Shown here: piece by piece, positions 53,201-64,000 of the stretch
How the letters are laid out: each line of letters opens with the position of its first letter
Position numbering within the stretch: position 1 is the stretch's first letter
NCBI GenBank assembly: GCA_951802195.1
Contig: OX637628.1
Location: forward strand, 1 to 64,000
DNA length: 64,000 nucleotides
Direction: 5' to 3'
Origin: Tausonia pullulans
Lineage: Eukaryota > Basidiomycota > Tremellomycetes > Cystofilobasidiales > Mrakiaceae
Translations under genes and position numbers: made by a program
Notes under the pieces: model-generated
The model's database searches: none
Told to the model about the DNA's origin: nothing
The model's input: the letters and a program-made list of their open reading frames with translations, nothing else

Positions 53201-56200
53201 GCCTCGCGGACGGTGGCGGTCTCGAGGTGGAGATCCTGCTGCTGGACGTAGCCAGTCTTCCTCTGATGCGAAAGAGAGAACGAGGGTCAGCTCTGGCGGA
53301 GCATATCAGGGATATATTGACTAACCTGGAAGCTGCTATCACGAGCGTTGCCGTCGACAAAGACATTTCCCGAGATGACTCCCATGGTGACACGAGAGGC
53401 GAGAACATCGAGGAGAGTGGTCTTTCCAGCTCTAAATGAGGACTCGGATCAGTTCCAGATTCCCCTCGGCACCTTGAGAAAGACGTACCCAGAGACACCC
53501 ATCAGAGCCGTGAGAGTTCCGGGCTAAGAGAGGGGCGTCCGTCAGAGTCGCGCGCGGTGTATCAGTAACTGCGAAACTTACCTTGACCCAGCCGTCGACG
53601 TGGTCGAGGAGGCGGCGGGTTCCGCCCTGGGAGAGAGAAGAGAGATGTCAGTTAAGTGGGGAACCTTCTTAGTTTGAAGGAGAGCCCACCTTGACAGGGA
53701 TATCGTAGCACAGGTCCTCAAAGTGGAAGATGGCTGTCTGCTCCGGAATAGACGCATCGACATTCTCGGACTCGTCGCTCGCGTGCCTATTAGAGGCACC
53801 TGCGGCTCCCTCGATGTCGTCCTTCTCGTCGTCGTGTTTCTTGGGGACACGCGTCCTCGGGTAGAGCTTGAGCTCTCCCTTGCTCTTGGCCTCCGAAATG
53901 AACTCACTGGCGGTCAAGTAGAGAGCGCAAAGACCGATGAGGAAAGCGAGGATAATTCCGTAGTTGCGCCAGCGGAAGTGATAGTCGTACGTCTCCCGGA
54001 TGTAGGTTGTGCCCTCGACATAGTTCTCTGATTCGGTGGGACAGAGCACGCATCAGTTGGAGAGAGAGTACGAGAGAATGTCCAGATGCTACGCACGTCC
54101 TGAGACCGCGCCGGCGACCGCACAGACAGCGTTGGCCGTCGTGGAATCGGGATAGCCAGGTCCGAAGCTACGGGTGGAGAGAAGACGAGAGCATGAGTAT
54201 AGGAGCGCATTTCGAGGAGAGGGAAAGAGCGGCTTACGGAATCGTCTGAGCGCAGGCGAATCGGCGGCCGGTAAATTCGTTGACCATGAGAGCCTCGAAG
54301 CCGTACTGGATCGGGTTCAAGTAGCGGATCCAGGAGATCCAGCCGAGCATGTATCTGGGGTGTTTGCAGCGCGTTCAACGCTGCGTCTGAGACCGCTTTC
54401 ATGCGCGAAGATACGCACCTGGTCGGGATTGCGAAACCGGTGTAGAGGACTAATCAAATGGTCAATGCGGATTGGAGAGGTGAGTACCGCTCGGATAAAG
54501 ACTACAGTCAACAAGGGAAGGGCCGCCTCACCGAGCATGAGGATGAGTAGTGCAGCTGACGGGTGGAAGACGGTCAAGTCAATCAGCAAAGACCGGTGTG
54601 GGAGGAAAAATATGAGCGAGATGAACCAGGAACGAGCGCCTGCGAGAGCGTTCTCGACAAAGAGGCGACTGAGCGAAAGAACATGCTCATGGTCATGGTG
54701 AGGGTGAAGGAGATGAGGACGAAGAAGAAAAAGGCGCCAGGCTCCCTCTGAAAAGAAAAAACAACAGAAGTCAGTCGTTGCCCGTGCTCGCTGAGCGCGG
54801 GAGAGAAATTTACTCGAAGGTTTGTCATGAAGTAGATGATAAGGTTGAAGGAGATCGCATTGAGAATCTTGTAAGGCATGTCGGTGATCATAGAAGCGAC
54901 GGCCTCGGCACTCGGGTGATAGAATGCGTAGCGAGCTTGTTTGTCGACGATGGGACGCTGAGGGAAAAATCCGTCATTCTTAGTAAGAAACGACAAGAAG
55001 TCAAGGGGAGACAACGCACCTGGGCGTAAAGGGTGAGAATCTGAGCGGGGAAAGGTATTCAGTCAGCAAGCTCCATGTCCTTGAAAGACCTCAGCGACAA
55101 AGCACCTCGAGAGCGCTGGGAGTGAAGTAAAAGAATAAGTCAGTGTCTAGCCACAGCCACGGTTGACGCATCGAAGGAGCGCTCACGATCCAAAGGCGTT
55201 GAGTAAGATGCTGAGGAAAGAAGGATGGGAGGGGGAGGGTGGACCGCGGGTCAGCTTAGGCGTCGAGCGCGTGCAGAAAAGGCTTCTTTCGGCTCACGCG
55301 AAAAAGCTGTCAGGAAGACAAGTCAAGGATTTGCGTCAGGGTACTGCAAGAGGAGCTTCCAGCCGCGCACCAAACTCACAGAAGGGATCCTCGTGAATAA
55401 AACGAGGCCGTTGTCTGCGGCAGGTTGTAAAAGACGCTCGAGACGATGAGCGCCATGCTTGAATTGCCGAACAGCTGGGCGTAGGTTAACGACGGATCCG
55501 ATTTGAGCCGCCAGAATCCTCGAATCAAGCAGAGTTTGACTTGGCCGACGTAGCTAAGGGTGAAGGGGCTTTTCGGACGGCTGCGGCGAGGTTGTGTGTC
55601 AGTCAGATAGAGGAAAATATTGACAGAAGATACACACAGGTGCTTCGACTGCTGGGCCCGCCGGCTCGACTGGAACCGCTCGAGCATCTCTCCGTGTGTC
55701 GGGTACCTCTCATCGTAGGTGGCAAGATCGGCGGCAAGCGCCTTGTACGTATCGCTCGCCTTCCAGGCGCGAGCAAATTCAACAGGCGTCCGGGGAACCT
55801 TGCCCTCGAATCCGCTGCGGACCTTGCGCTCGGTAGGGGACGTGAGACCCGTGAGAAAGTCTGGTGTGGTCTGCTGCTCGGCACAGAAGAAACCCATGTC
55901 GACGAAGAACTTCTTGGCATCACGAGCGGGTCCGAAGTAGATCTGGTAGCCCTCGTAGAACACAGTAACCTTGTCGAACTGGTCGTATGCCGGCTGGGGT
56001 GCCTGATAGATTGCGACGCACGCGACCGAGCCGGTCATGGAGACACTGAAGGAGAGAGAGGAGATATTCTGTCAACGTGAAGGCCGGTAAGAGGAAGGAC
56101 GAGTCACTCACGAGTTCTTGATCGACTTGCAGAAGGAGATGGCACTGGCCGAGTCCAGTCCTCGAGTTGAGTTATCCCACTGAACGGCCCTGTCAGCGAT

Positions 56201-57578
56201 GAGAGAAATGAAAGGTAAGGAAAAGGAACAGAGGAGACGTACGAGGGAGAGAGGCGCATTGCTGAGAGCGACCTCGGCGATAGAGACACGCTTGCGCCTG
56301 AACGGACAACAGGTCATCAGCTCCACGTTCTATAGGCTTTCATACTCTGATTCGCGACTCACTCTCCTCCCGAGACTCCACTACAAATGCGGAATAGGCA
56401 AGGTGGATGAGTATATGGCCCATGGACTCAAAAGCGCCCTTGTTCTCTCACCGGATGTAGTTGTCTCCGACTTTGGTATCCTTGGTGTGCGAGATGCCAA
56501 AGACGGCCATCATGACCGCCGCGAGTTGGTTAGCCCACTCTTTTTGAGTAAGCCCGCCGGGCGGTTTGCGCGTCTGAGGGGAAGGGCCAAGTCAGCACGG
56601 CAAAGGAAATGAAGGTCGGGAGGCACTGGGGACGCACAACACGAGCGCGGGCCGCAAACTCGAGAGTCTGGCCGACGGTAAGGTTGGGAAAGTGCTGCTC
56701 GGTCTCGGCCGAGCTGGGAAGACCAAGGGTCAGTCACAGCGCGAGCAAGAGAGTCGCAGCTGCGAGAAACACCCACTATATCGCTTCGCCAGCAAAGTTG
56801 GTCCTCATCTGCTTGGGCGTGATACCCTGATAGTTGATGTGGCTCTCCTCCGAGACAAAGAAGCCGTGGGTCTCGTTGGCGAGCGTCTTGAGGAAGGTGG
56901 AGCAGCCACTGCGGAGGAGAGGAGCTGTGGTCAGCCCAAGCTGAAGGGGCAACAGCCAAATCCGAGAGCCGCGACACACCTTCCAGGAGGACCGAGCACG
57001 ACGAGCATCTCGCCAGACTCTAGGATACCGTCGAGCCCTTGCAAGATCTGGATCTTCTTCTTCGCGTTGCCACCGAGGAGCGCTTTACCCGAGCCGATCG
57101 CCTTGAGTGGCGAATTGCCGACAGTCGACTGGTAGTCGGTATCGGTGCCAAACCCATGGACGGAGAGGTTCGCAAAGGCAACACCCGACGTTCGGAGGGG
57201 CACGGCCTCCGGGTCCGAACTGTGGGCTGAGTAAACGGCCTTGGCCCACGCGACGGGGTCAAAGTTGGACGACCAGGGGTCGTATATCGAGTCCTGCTGA
57301 GGGTGAAGCGGATCGTCCTTCTCGCCGGCGGCGAGATGGTGCGCTCCGTCTTTGGTAGTCGAAATCCTTGACAAGCGACGGGCGAGCTTGACAACGTCCC
57401 CCTGCGCCCGGGCGTCTTCGTCGAGAGTGGCCGTGTCATCATCGTTGGCGGTCGGGGTCGACGTCGTGGTCGGGTCGTCCGAGGAATCCGCGTAGTCCGA
57501 GGGGTAATGCTGGTGATGGGGGACCTGATCGTGGCGGTCGAGATTAATGGGAATGTTCCCAACGACAGACATCGACAT
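50288..57578 (-). CDS. PDR-type full-size ABC transporter
   Basis: Plasma-membrane efflux pump of the fungal pleiotropic drug resistance (ABCG) family, with the reversed order NBD-TMD-NBD-TMD. From ATG 57578 ([18 protein letters not shown]) an acidic, serine/threonine-rich head leads to [20 protein letters not shown] and the degenerate first Walker [15 protein letters not shown]. Then [16 protein letters not shown] and [11 protein letters not shown], both typical of PDR NBD1. The second half has [20 protein letters not shown] (canonical Walker A), [20 protein letters not shown] and LFLDEPS with GLDSQTSW. The last helix region ends [18 protein letters not shown], stop 50288-50290. About 25-30 introns; around 1400-1500 residues. 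Candidate for azole, sterol or xenobiotic export. Possible alternative start at 57572, second Met. Confidence 0.9.
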
Positions 57579-58459
57579 GTCTAGTAGATCTGGGGGCAGA
57601 GTTGGAAGGGTGAAGAGTGGCCAGAGAGGAGAATGAGGACCGGGACGCAGAGAGGGCAGGGAAGGCTGCCGGTGCACGCACTAGAGGGCTTTAAGCAAGG
57701 ATCCTTGGCCGGGAGGAGGGGAGGTGGGGGTTCTTGCCGTTGCTGATCGCGCTGAGAGAAGTTAAGTTTGTAAAAAGAACGAGAAGTCTGTTGCTGTTGT
57801 CGATATGGTTCGAGGTGAGAAGGGTGGAAGAAAGAGCGAGCGAGTCGTGGGCCTTCCAAAGTGGCCCGTCAGCCTCCAGACTCGTGTTATCGAGATGACC
57901 CAGAGCGCAAGGGCGATCAGCTCATGCAACTGGCGGGCCGGGATTGTGTTAGTCATGTTCAGCGGGTGTAGGAGGAAAGAGGAGGGTCTAAGGGACGGCG
58001 GCCGCCGGTTTCGCGGGGGAACATGTTGCCGCTGACATAATGCGCCCTAGATTGGGAGCTCCTCGGCGGCCTCGACGTTCTGCCTGAGCTAGAGCGAGTC
58101 AAGCCGGAGTCTCTGGCTCCGAGCTGCAGCGTCTTGGCCGCCTGCTTACCCCACACTCTCTCGCCTCTCCTCCTCGGAGCCGACGGAGTTGTGAAATCCC
58201 AGTCAGCCAGAGGGAGAAACAGAGATGCAGTGCAGAAAACGGGCGGCCGGATGGTGGTGTGACTGACACCAAAGAGCCTGATAGGCAGGAAGAAGGACAT
58301 CTCGGACAGTTGAGCTCCGACTCGCCTGCTCTATCACACACGCGCTGACAACATATGCATGGAACGATCGGCAGCCGAGTCGACTTCTTTTGCTTCCCTG
58401 AGTCACTGAAAGATTACTACATGACCATCTATCGGCTGCTGGCCACCCGCCATGTTCAA
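57579..58459. other. Intergenic upstream of the ABC transporter
   Basis: An 880-bp gap between the pump's start and the 3' end of the zinc transporter gene, both on the minus strand. Pyrimidine/purine asymmetry near 57590-57800 fits a promoter or 5' leader. No supported gene. Confidence 0.4.
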
Positions 58460-61400
58460 TCATCCAGTCAAGCACGAGCAGAACGCCCTCTCGCCACCCT
58501 CGACCTGGACGCTGAGCTCCGCGAGGCCGCGGATGCGCTTTCTCAGCAGCGCGTTGACCCTTGACGTTACTCGCTCGACATTGGCGTATGCCGGCGGGTG
58601 GTAGTAGCCCTGAGCGGCAGCCTCCGAGGGCCGGCCTGGATCCGACGTCGAGATTCGAGCGAGGTCTGGAACAAAGATATAATCAGCACGCGCGCACACG
58701 ATGTCGAGTGGAGGCAGGCGCAACTTACGGATATGAATCGAGCCCACCATCGTCGACTCATCCTTGGGCCAGAATCTTGCAGCACCATAGGATGCGACGC
58801 CCTCAACGTTGACAAGCTGGGAGCAGAAAATAAGGGCAAGTCAGCCACACACGCGCGTGCGGTAGCAAACCAGGATGACGACGCACCTCAGACAAAGCCT
58901 GGCGAACGTTGGCCTCCCTCTCAGACCCCACGTCGAGGCAGAGGACCTTACCACTGTCAATGACAAGTGGGACGACCGAGGCGATGATGAGGCCGGCGAC
59001 TGGCAGAGGAAGTCAGACGTGGAGTTGCCTGACGCGGCGCCGGTTCTTGAGCAGGGCCAAACCGTGCGAGGACTCACTGAAGAGCGATGCGACGGGGTCC
59101 CATCCAGTCCAACCAGTATATCCGATGAGAAGAGTCGAAATAATGACGCCGACAGATCCCATGGTGCTGCGAGGGAGAAGAGCCCCGCGAGATCAGTGTG
59201 GGCAGCCGGGTAATCGAGCATCGGCCAAGACTCACTCGGCGAGGACATGCTATGTTCGGTATCATGTTAATGGTTATTTTAAATCAAGCGAGACCAGAAT
59301 GAGAACGTACAAGGAAGACACCACGCATGTTGTGGCTGTGGCTTTCATGCTGCTCAAGACGAAAGAAGCCCGCAATATTTTCAGCGATGAGTGCTTAAGC
59401 AAGTGGGCGGCCAAATGGACGGACAGCTTGATCGTGCTTATGGTCGTAGTCATGGTCGTGCTCATGCTCATCATGCTGTGCATGGAAAGGTTATCAGTCT
59501 TGCAGCAAGCCAGTAAGGGGATAAACTCACGTCGTGGCCGCAGCTGCTGGCGGCGTGCTCGTCCCCGTGCGAGATGGGGCCCTTGTGCTGTTGTTGGCCG
59601 CCAGGGCCTCAGAAAACGAAACTACGGAGAGTACACCACGCGTGCTTACCTCGTGTGAGTGACCACGGTCGTGCGAATCGTGACCCTGCATTCCGTGCTC
59701 ATGGGCTTCGTGGCCATCGCAGTCCGAGGTACTCCCGTGCGAGTGCGCCTGCGCACAAGAAGCGAGTGTTTGTCAGTGGCTGCGCGGCGGGGAGGACGTG
59801 GTCGATCCAAATTGTTGGCCCACAAAGTGAGAATGCGCAACAGAAACGCGCGAGCGGCCTTCGTCGCCATGCACCTTCTCACTGCCGAGCGTGTGAGCGT
59901 GGCCATCGTCGTGATCGTGTGAGTGAGACTGCTGAAGGCTAGACGGCTTGGGCTTGAAACTGGAAGTTGGGGGAGGGGCCGACGCGGAGGGAGAGTGCGA
60001 GTGGCCACCATGCGAGTGCTAAAGAGAAAGGAAGGACGAGATATTAGCGGGAGAACGGCTGTACGCAATTCGCAAATGTCTTCACCCCGTGATGAGCATG
60101 GCCGCCGGTGGCAAACATGCCAAACAGATTGATACCGAGACCGACGGAGCTCACGAGGAGGAGCTGATTCGTCTCCATCTCAGGGGGATCGGCGCTGAAG
60201 CACCGGAGTGAGAGTAATCAGTGGCTGTTGGTTGGAAAGAGGAAAAAGAAATTAGCCCACTTACATCCGCTGGACGGCCTCAAAGATAATGAAGATCGAT
60301 ATGAGGATAAGGAAAACGCCGTTGGCGAAGCCTGAGAGTGTCTCGACACGACCGTAGCTGAGAGTAACACAAGTTAGCGTCAAGACACAGCCACCTTGGT
60401 GGGAGGAAAACGAACCCGTAAGTGAACTGCTCGTCCGACTTCCACGTCGCCATGACGCTTGCAAAGAGACCGACACCGAGCGCAAGGCAGTCAAAGAACA
60501 TGTGGATTGCTGGGGTGAGATGCAAATTAGCGGGATTAGCACGGAGGGATAGAATTGACGCGCGTCTACTCACCATCGCTGATGAGGCCAAGACTGCCGC
60601 TCCAGATGCCCCAGACCATTTGGACGAGCATGTAGGCGAGGTTGAGGAGAAGGAAGTAGTAGATCTTGCGCGACTCGGGGTTGTCAAGGATCGTCTTGAG
60701 GTAGGTCCGCATAAGACGATGTGTTGAGGACGCCGACGGGGCAGAAGTCGACGTCGAGGCATTGGACGCGTTGAAGGCCGACTTGGGCGGAGGCGGGAGA
60801 CAGTATGCGGCTGATAAATGGCCCATGGTCAAATCAGAGCGCTTGAGGAGACGCTCGAGAGATCGAACTCACCGAACCAGACGATGGCGGCGATGCAGAG
60901 ATCCCAGGAGGACGGGAACAGCTTGAACAAACCGGCACCAATGGCCGAGGTGACGCCAACAACGAGGAGTACTGCTGACGATGACTCGGGCCCGGATTGG
61001 ACCGAGGCCTGGTTGAGGAGAACCGACGGATGTGCGACAATGGAGGCTGCTGCAAGCACAGCGTAAACGGAGGGAAGGGAAAAGGCCGAAGTGGTGACTG
61101 ATGTGGCGGTCCCGTTCTGGAGGTATGTGCAACGCGTTAGCGCAAAATTTACAGGCAATGACGAGCATCTCCAACCAAATGACCCACCAGGAGGGATATG
61201 AAGACGGAGAGCGGGCAGAGGACAAGCGCGGAAAGGAACATGGCGACGGTGCGAAGTGTATCGAGGCCGCTGCCGTTGCTGCCGGCAAAATGCGTGGACA
61301 GGGAACGCTGAAGCGGCTCTCGAAGGTGGGCGGAGACGATGTAGACCGTGAGCGCGAGGTGAGAGAAGAGAGCGGCCGAGCTCGAGGCTGGTTGAGGGGA

Positions 61401-62208
61401 CAGGAGAAGTCAGAACAGAGAGAGGGGCTGGCCGGAGGTCACCGAAGGCTGGGACATACGCAGCGAAGAAAACGACGAGTAGAGCGACAAAAGAAAGCCG
61501 GTCGCTAGGCTCACCGAGCCGACCGTCTTGAGAGGGCCAGGTCATAGGTCAGCGTACTCGGCAATCGGGTCAAGCTGTTGATGAGTGCTCACCGAAGCTG
61601 TCGGGCTCTGCGCGACCGATGCCCAGAGATCCGTCGACGTGACGAAGATGGCGAGCCTAAGCGAGGAGCGATGGGTCAGAAACAGGCCATGCCATATCCA
61701 TCATTTATAAGACCTACCTCAGAGGAGAGAGGATCTTGAGTGCATAGAAGAATGCGCTGTACTGAACGACGAGAAGTGCGGTGAAGGCGGCGAGCGAGGG
61801 CCACTGGAGGATACACACACAACGTGCGTCAGCCTCGATGAAGAACAGCAGGCCCATCGGGTCTGAAACATCGCTCAGAAGGTAGCGCACCTTGCTTCCG
61901 ATCAGATCTGTCCTCGCCCTGCCACGAAGTACACCCCAGAGACCGCCGGCGAGCATGGCGCACGGGAGAACTACGGAGATCCCGGCGCCGCCCCGTTCGA
62001 GCGCCCACCTCCGGACGGCCGTCGCAGCAAAGGCCTGGAGCATTGACGAGGCCGCGAACAGCACGAACGGCTCCGACTGGACCGAGGCGAGCTTGAACGA
62101 CGTCCGCCGCCGCGGAGGCGCCGTCACCGTCGACCGGGAGCGCTTGTGGGCAGAAGGGAACGACGGCGGCGGAGGGCCTGACGGGTAGGCGTGCGAGTAG
62201 CCGTCCAT
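58460..62208 (-). CDS. MSC2: CDF-family zinc transporter, Msc2/ZnT5-like
   Basis: Endomembrane zinc/proton exchanger of the cation diffusion facilitator family, of the long Msc2/ZnT5 kind with extra N-terminal helices. From ATG 62208 (MDGYSHAYPSGPPPP) the N-terminal half gives many helices (FTALLVVQYSAFFYALKIL, VAMFLSALVLCPLSVFISLL). The CDF core follows: ESRKIYYFLLLNLAYMLVQM, WGIWSGSLGLISDAIHMFFD (HxxxD zinc site), LALGVGLFASVMATWK, YGRVETLSGFANGVFLILIS and TNQLLLVSSVGLGINLFG. A very His-rich loop (HSHGGHSHS, HSHDHDDGHAHT, HEHGMQGHDSHDRGHSHE, HDHDEHEHDHDYDH) spans several exons. Then VGVIISTLLIGYTGWDP (second site) and the cytosolic end to ERAFCSCLTG. In yeast Msc2 pairs with Zrg17 to load the ER with zinc. 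Confidence 0.88.
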
Positions 62209-62817
62209 GGGGGCGGCGAGGCGGGCGTTAAGGGCGGCGAGAAAGGGAAAACGAGAAGGAGTTGAAAGGAAGGTGGAGGAGAGAGCTGGGGAATACGAGC
62301 GAGGGGATGGACGTTGGAGGATGAAGCGTGTGCTGGCTGAGCGAGTGAGCACGCGAGGCGCGTCGGGGACTACTAGCAAGCGCTTCTCTCCTTTCACCCC
62401 GAGGAAGGCCAAGGCTGAGACTGTGGGTTCCTCTCTTTCGATTTCGATTCCGCTCATCCCCGCACTCGCTCGCCCAAAGCCGCCGCGGGTGCTGCTTGTT
62501 AGAAATGAGAGTGTGTGGCAAGTATGCTTTCTAAATCTCGCGCGCGCGAAGGATATGTTACTGCGGACGACACTCGTTCCTCCTCCTGAAGCCAGCAAGG
62601 CATCATTACCTCACATTTATATGTCTCTTTGGTGTTCTTCTATCCAGAGCCTTGCTGGAGCGGTCGGTCCTTGCCGAAACGTAAGGGTGGCTGAGGCCCG
62701 TGCTTGTGGGTGTGCTCGAAATTCTCTTGCTTGGAGGGCAGAGCGGCCTTCCTTGCCTCGACGACCGCCTCCCCACCACCCGCCTCGCCCTTCCAACCAA
62801 CGCTCCATCGCTCCAGC
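62209..62817. promoter_or_regulatory. Divergent promoter, zinc transporter / L1-domain protein
   Basis: A 609-bp gap between divergent housekeeping-type genes. A CGCGCGCG run at about 62539 and pyrimidine-rich sequence before 62818. No zinc-responsive element recognised. Confidence 0.4.
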
Positions 62818-64000
62818 ATGCCCGCCGCCACCCCTGCTCTCGTCGACGGCCACGTCTCCGAGGTCCAGGCCAAAAAGGCCGTCGACTCGCTCTCAGCCTA
62901 TGCGGCCAAGGCTCGCGCCGAGAAGGAGGAGACCGAGCTTCTCTCGAAGGACGAGAACGTCTGGCTCGTCGTCAGCACAAAGACCATCAACCCGGAGAAG
63001 AAGCTCAAGCCCGTCAAAATGTGAGCACGGTGCTCGTTTGAGGGATGGCCGGCCACGAGAAGTGTGAGTCTTCAACTGACGCGTCGCTTGACTTGATACA
63101 GCTCGCTCCCCAACCCGATCGTCGACCCACGCACGACAGCCATCTGCCTGCTCGTCAAGGATCCCCAGCGGGAGTACAAGGACTTGATCGAGAAGCACAA
63201 CATCAAATTCATCTCTCGCGTCGTCGGTGTCACCAAGCTCAAGGGCAAGTTCAAGCCGTTCGAGGCCCGCCGCCAGCTCCTCAGCGAGCACGGCATGTTC
63301 CTTGCGGACGACCGGATCGTCCCCCTGCTTCCCAAGCTTCTCGGCAAGGGCTGGTTTGACGCGAAGAAGTGAGTCGCTCAAGCGTCGACTTTGGACACTG
63401 CACCATTGTCAGGCGCCGGCTAGCTGACAGACGCTCTTCTTACTCCTCCCCTAGGCAGCCCGTCCCTGTCTGCATGACTCGAAAGGACCTCAAAGGCGAG
63501 CTTGAGCGCGCCGTCTCTGCCACCTATTACAACCCCAACCAGGGCAATTGCACGTGAGTCGCGAGCGCGCGCTCTCATCGTTGTCGGCATAAACCCTTGC
63601 GCTTACAATCCCTCTGCCTGTGCTTCCCCTCTTCGCAGCTCCGTCAAGATCTCCCCGCTCCCCTCCCACACCCCCGCCCAGACACTCGCCAACCTCCTCG
63701 CGGCGATCCCCCAAGTTGTCTCCAAGATCAAGGGTGGCTGGGACAACATTCAGTCGCTGAACATCAAGACCTCGACCTCGGTCTCGCTTCCGATATGGTC
63801 CTGCCCGCTCGGTGATGCCGCCGGCGGCCGATGGGACGGTATGGGCGAGCAGCAGTGGGAGGAGGTTACTGAGGAAGCTGCTGCGGTTGCACCCGTCGAG
63901 GAGAAGAAGGTCGCCACCACCCCGGCCAAGGGCAAGAAGCGCGCTGTAGAGGCCGATGCTGTCGAGGAGGCCGCGGCTTCGCCTGCGGGCAAGAAGTCCA
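62818..64000 (+). CDS. Ribosomal L1-domain protein, Cic1/Utp30/RSL1D1-like (partial)
   Basis: Nucleolar ribosome-biogenesis protein, running off the right edge. Exon 1 from 62818 (MPAATPALVDGHVSEVQAKK) reaches KLKPVKM. Exon 2 (about 63102-63369) has NPIVDPRTTAICLLVKDPQR, IKFISRVVGVTKLKGKFKPF and LLSEHGMFLADDRIVPLLPK, the hallmark LSEHDxFLADDRI-like stretch of this group. Exon 3 has QPVPVCMTRKDLKGELERAV and SATYYNPNQGNCT; exon 4 has VKISPLPSHTPAQTLANLLA and SLNIKTSTSVSLPIW. An alanine/lysine-rich C-terminal tail is cut by the window. In yeast Cic1 joins early 60S precursors and Utp30 the 90S; I cannot tell which this is. Confidence 0.87.

Overview
The window looks like the left end of a chromosome (or contig) of a GC-rich fungus. 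Genes are cut by many short introns (about 50-110 nt, GT-AG, usually with a CTGAC-like branch site just upstream of the acceptor). The gene families present (NCS1 permease, UNC-93-type transporters, RTA1, Zn2Cys6 regulator, PDR ABC pump, Msc2, Cic1/Utp30-like protein) are fungal. A basidiomycete yeast, perhaps Pucciniomycotina, is my best guess from intron density and style; this is inference, as no species-diagnostic locus is present.

Layout. Bases 1-278 are 21.4 perfect copies of a 13-bp unit, CCGACCCAACCTA, with the C-rich strand running inward from the end as at a telomere. From there to about 39 kb is a subtelomere-like region. Its genes are catabolic enzymes and transporters: a phytanoyl-CoA dioxygenase-like protein, a uracil/allantoin-type permease, an NmrA-like pseudogene, a short-chain dehydrogenase, a Baeyer-Villiger monooxygenase, an MDR reductase, two UNC-93-like transporters, a DszA/NtaA-like flavin monooxygenase and a TauD-like dioxygenase. 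They are mixed with gene debris and at least eight LTR copies of one Ty3/Gypsy lineage. One whole-looking chromovirus (30747-36817) has identical 360-bp LTRs and sits inside an older solo LTR; both insertions keep their own 5-bp target duplications.

From about 39 kb on, the sequence is denser and calmer. There is an RTA1-type membrane protein, a Zn2Cys6 transcription factor, a sterol-glucosyltransferase-like enzyme with a long C-terminal extension, a 5'-truncated PalI/SUR7-like gene, a full-size PDR ABC transporter, an Msc2-type zinc transporter and, running off the right edge, a ribosomal L1-domain protein. The only LTR here (49708-50082) marks a rearrangement: it cuts the PalI-like gene and is followed by a duplicated scrap of the neighbouring ABC gene.

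How the genes may work together (inference). The flavin monooxygenase and TauD-like dioxygenase with the UNC-93 transporter next to them could release sulfur or nitrogen from organic substrates. The RTA1, Zn2Cys6, sterol glucosyltransferase and PDR genes could form a membrane-lipid or drug-response neighbourhood. The least expected signals are the 13-bp telomere-like repeat, two interstitial stretches resembling it, and a perfect 37-bp inverted repeat placed exactly at a predicted 5' splice site.
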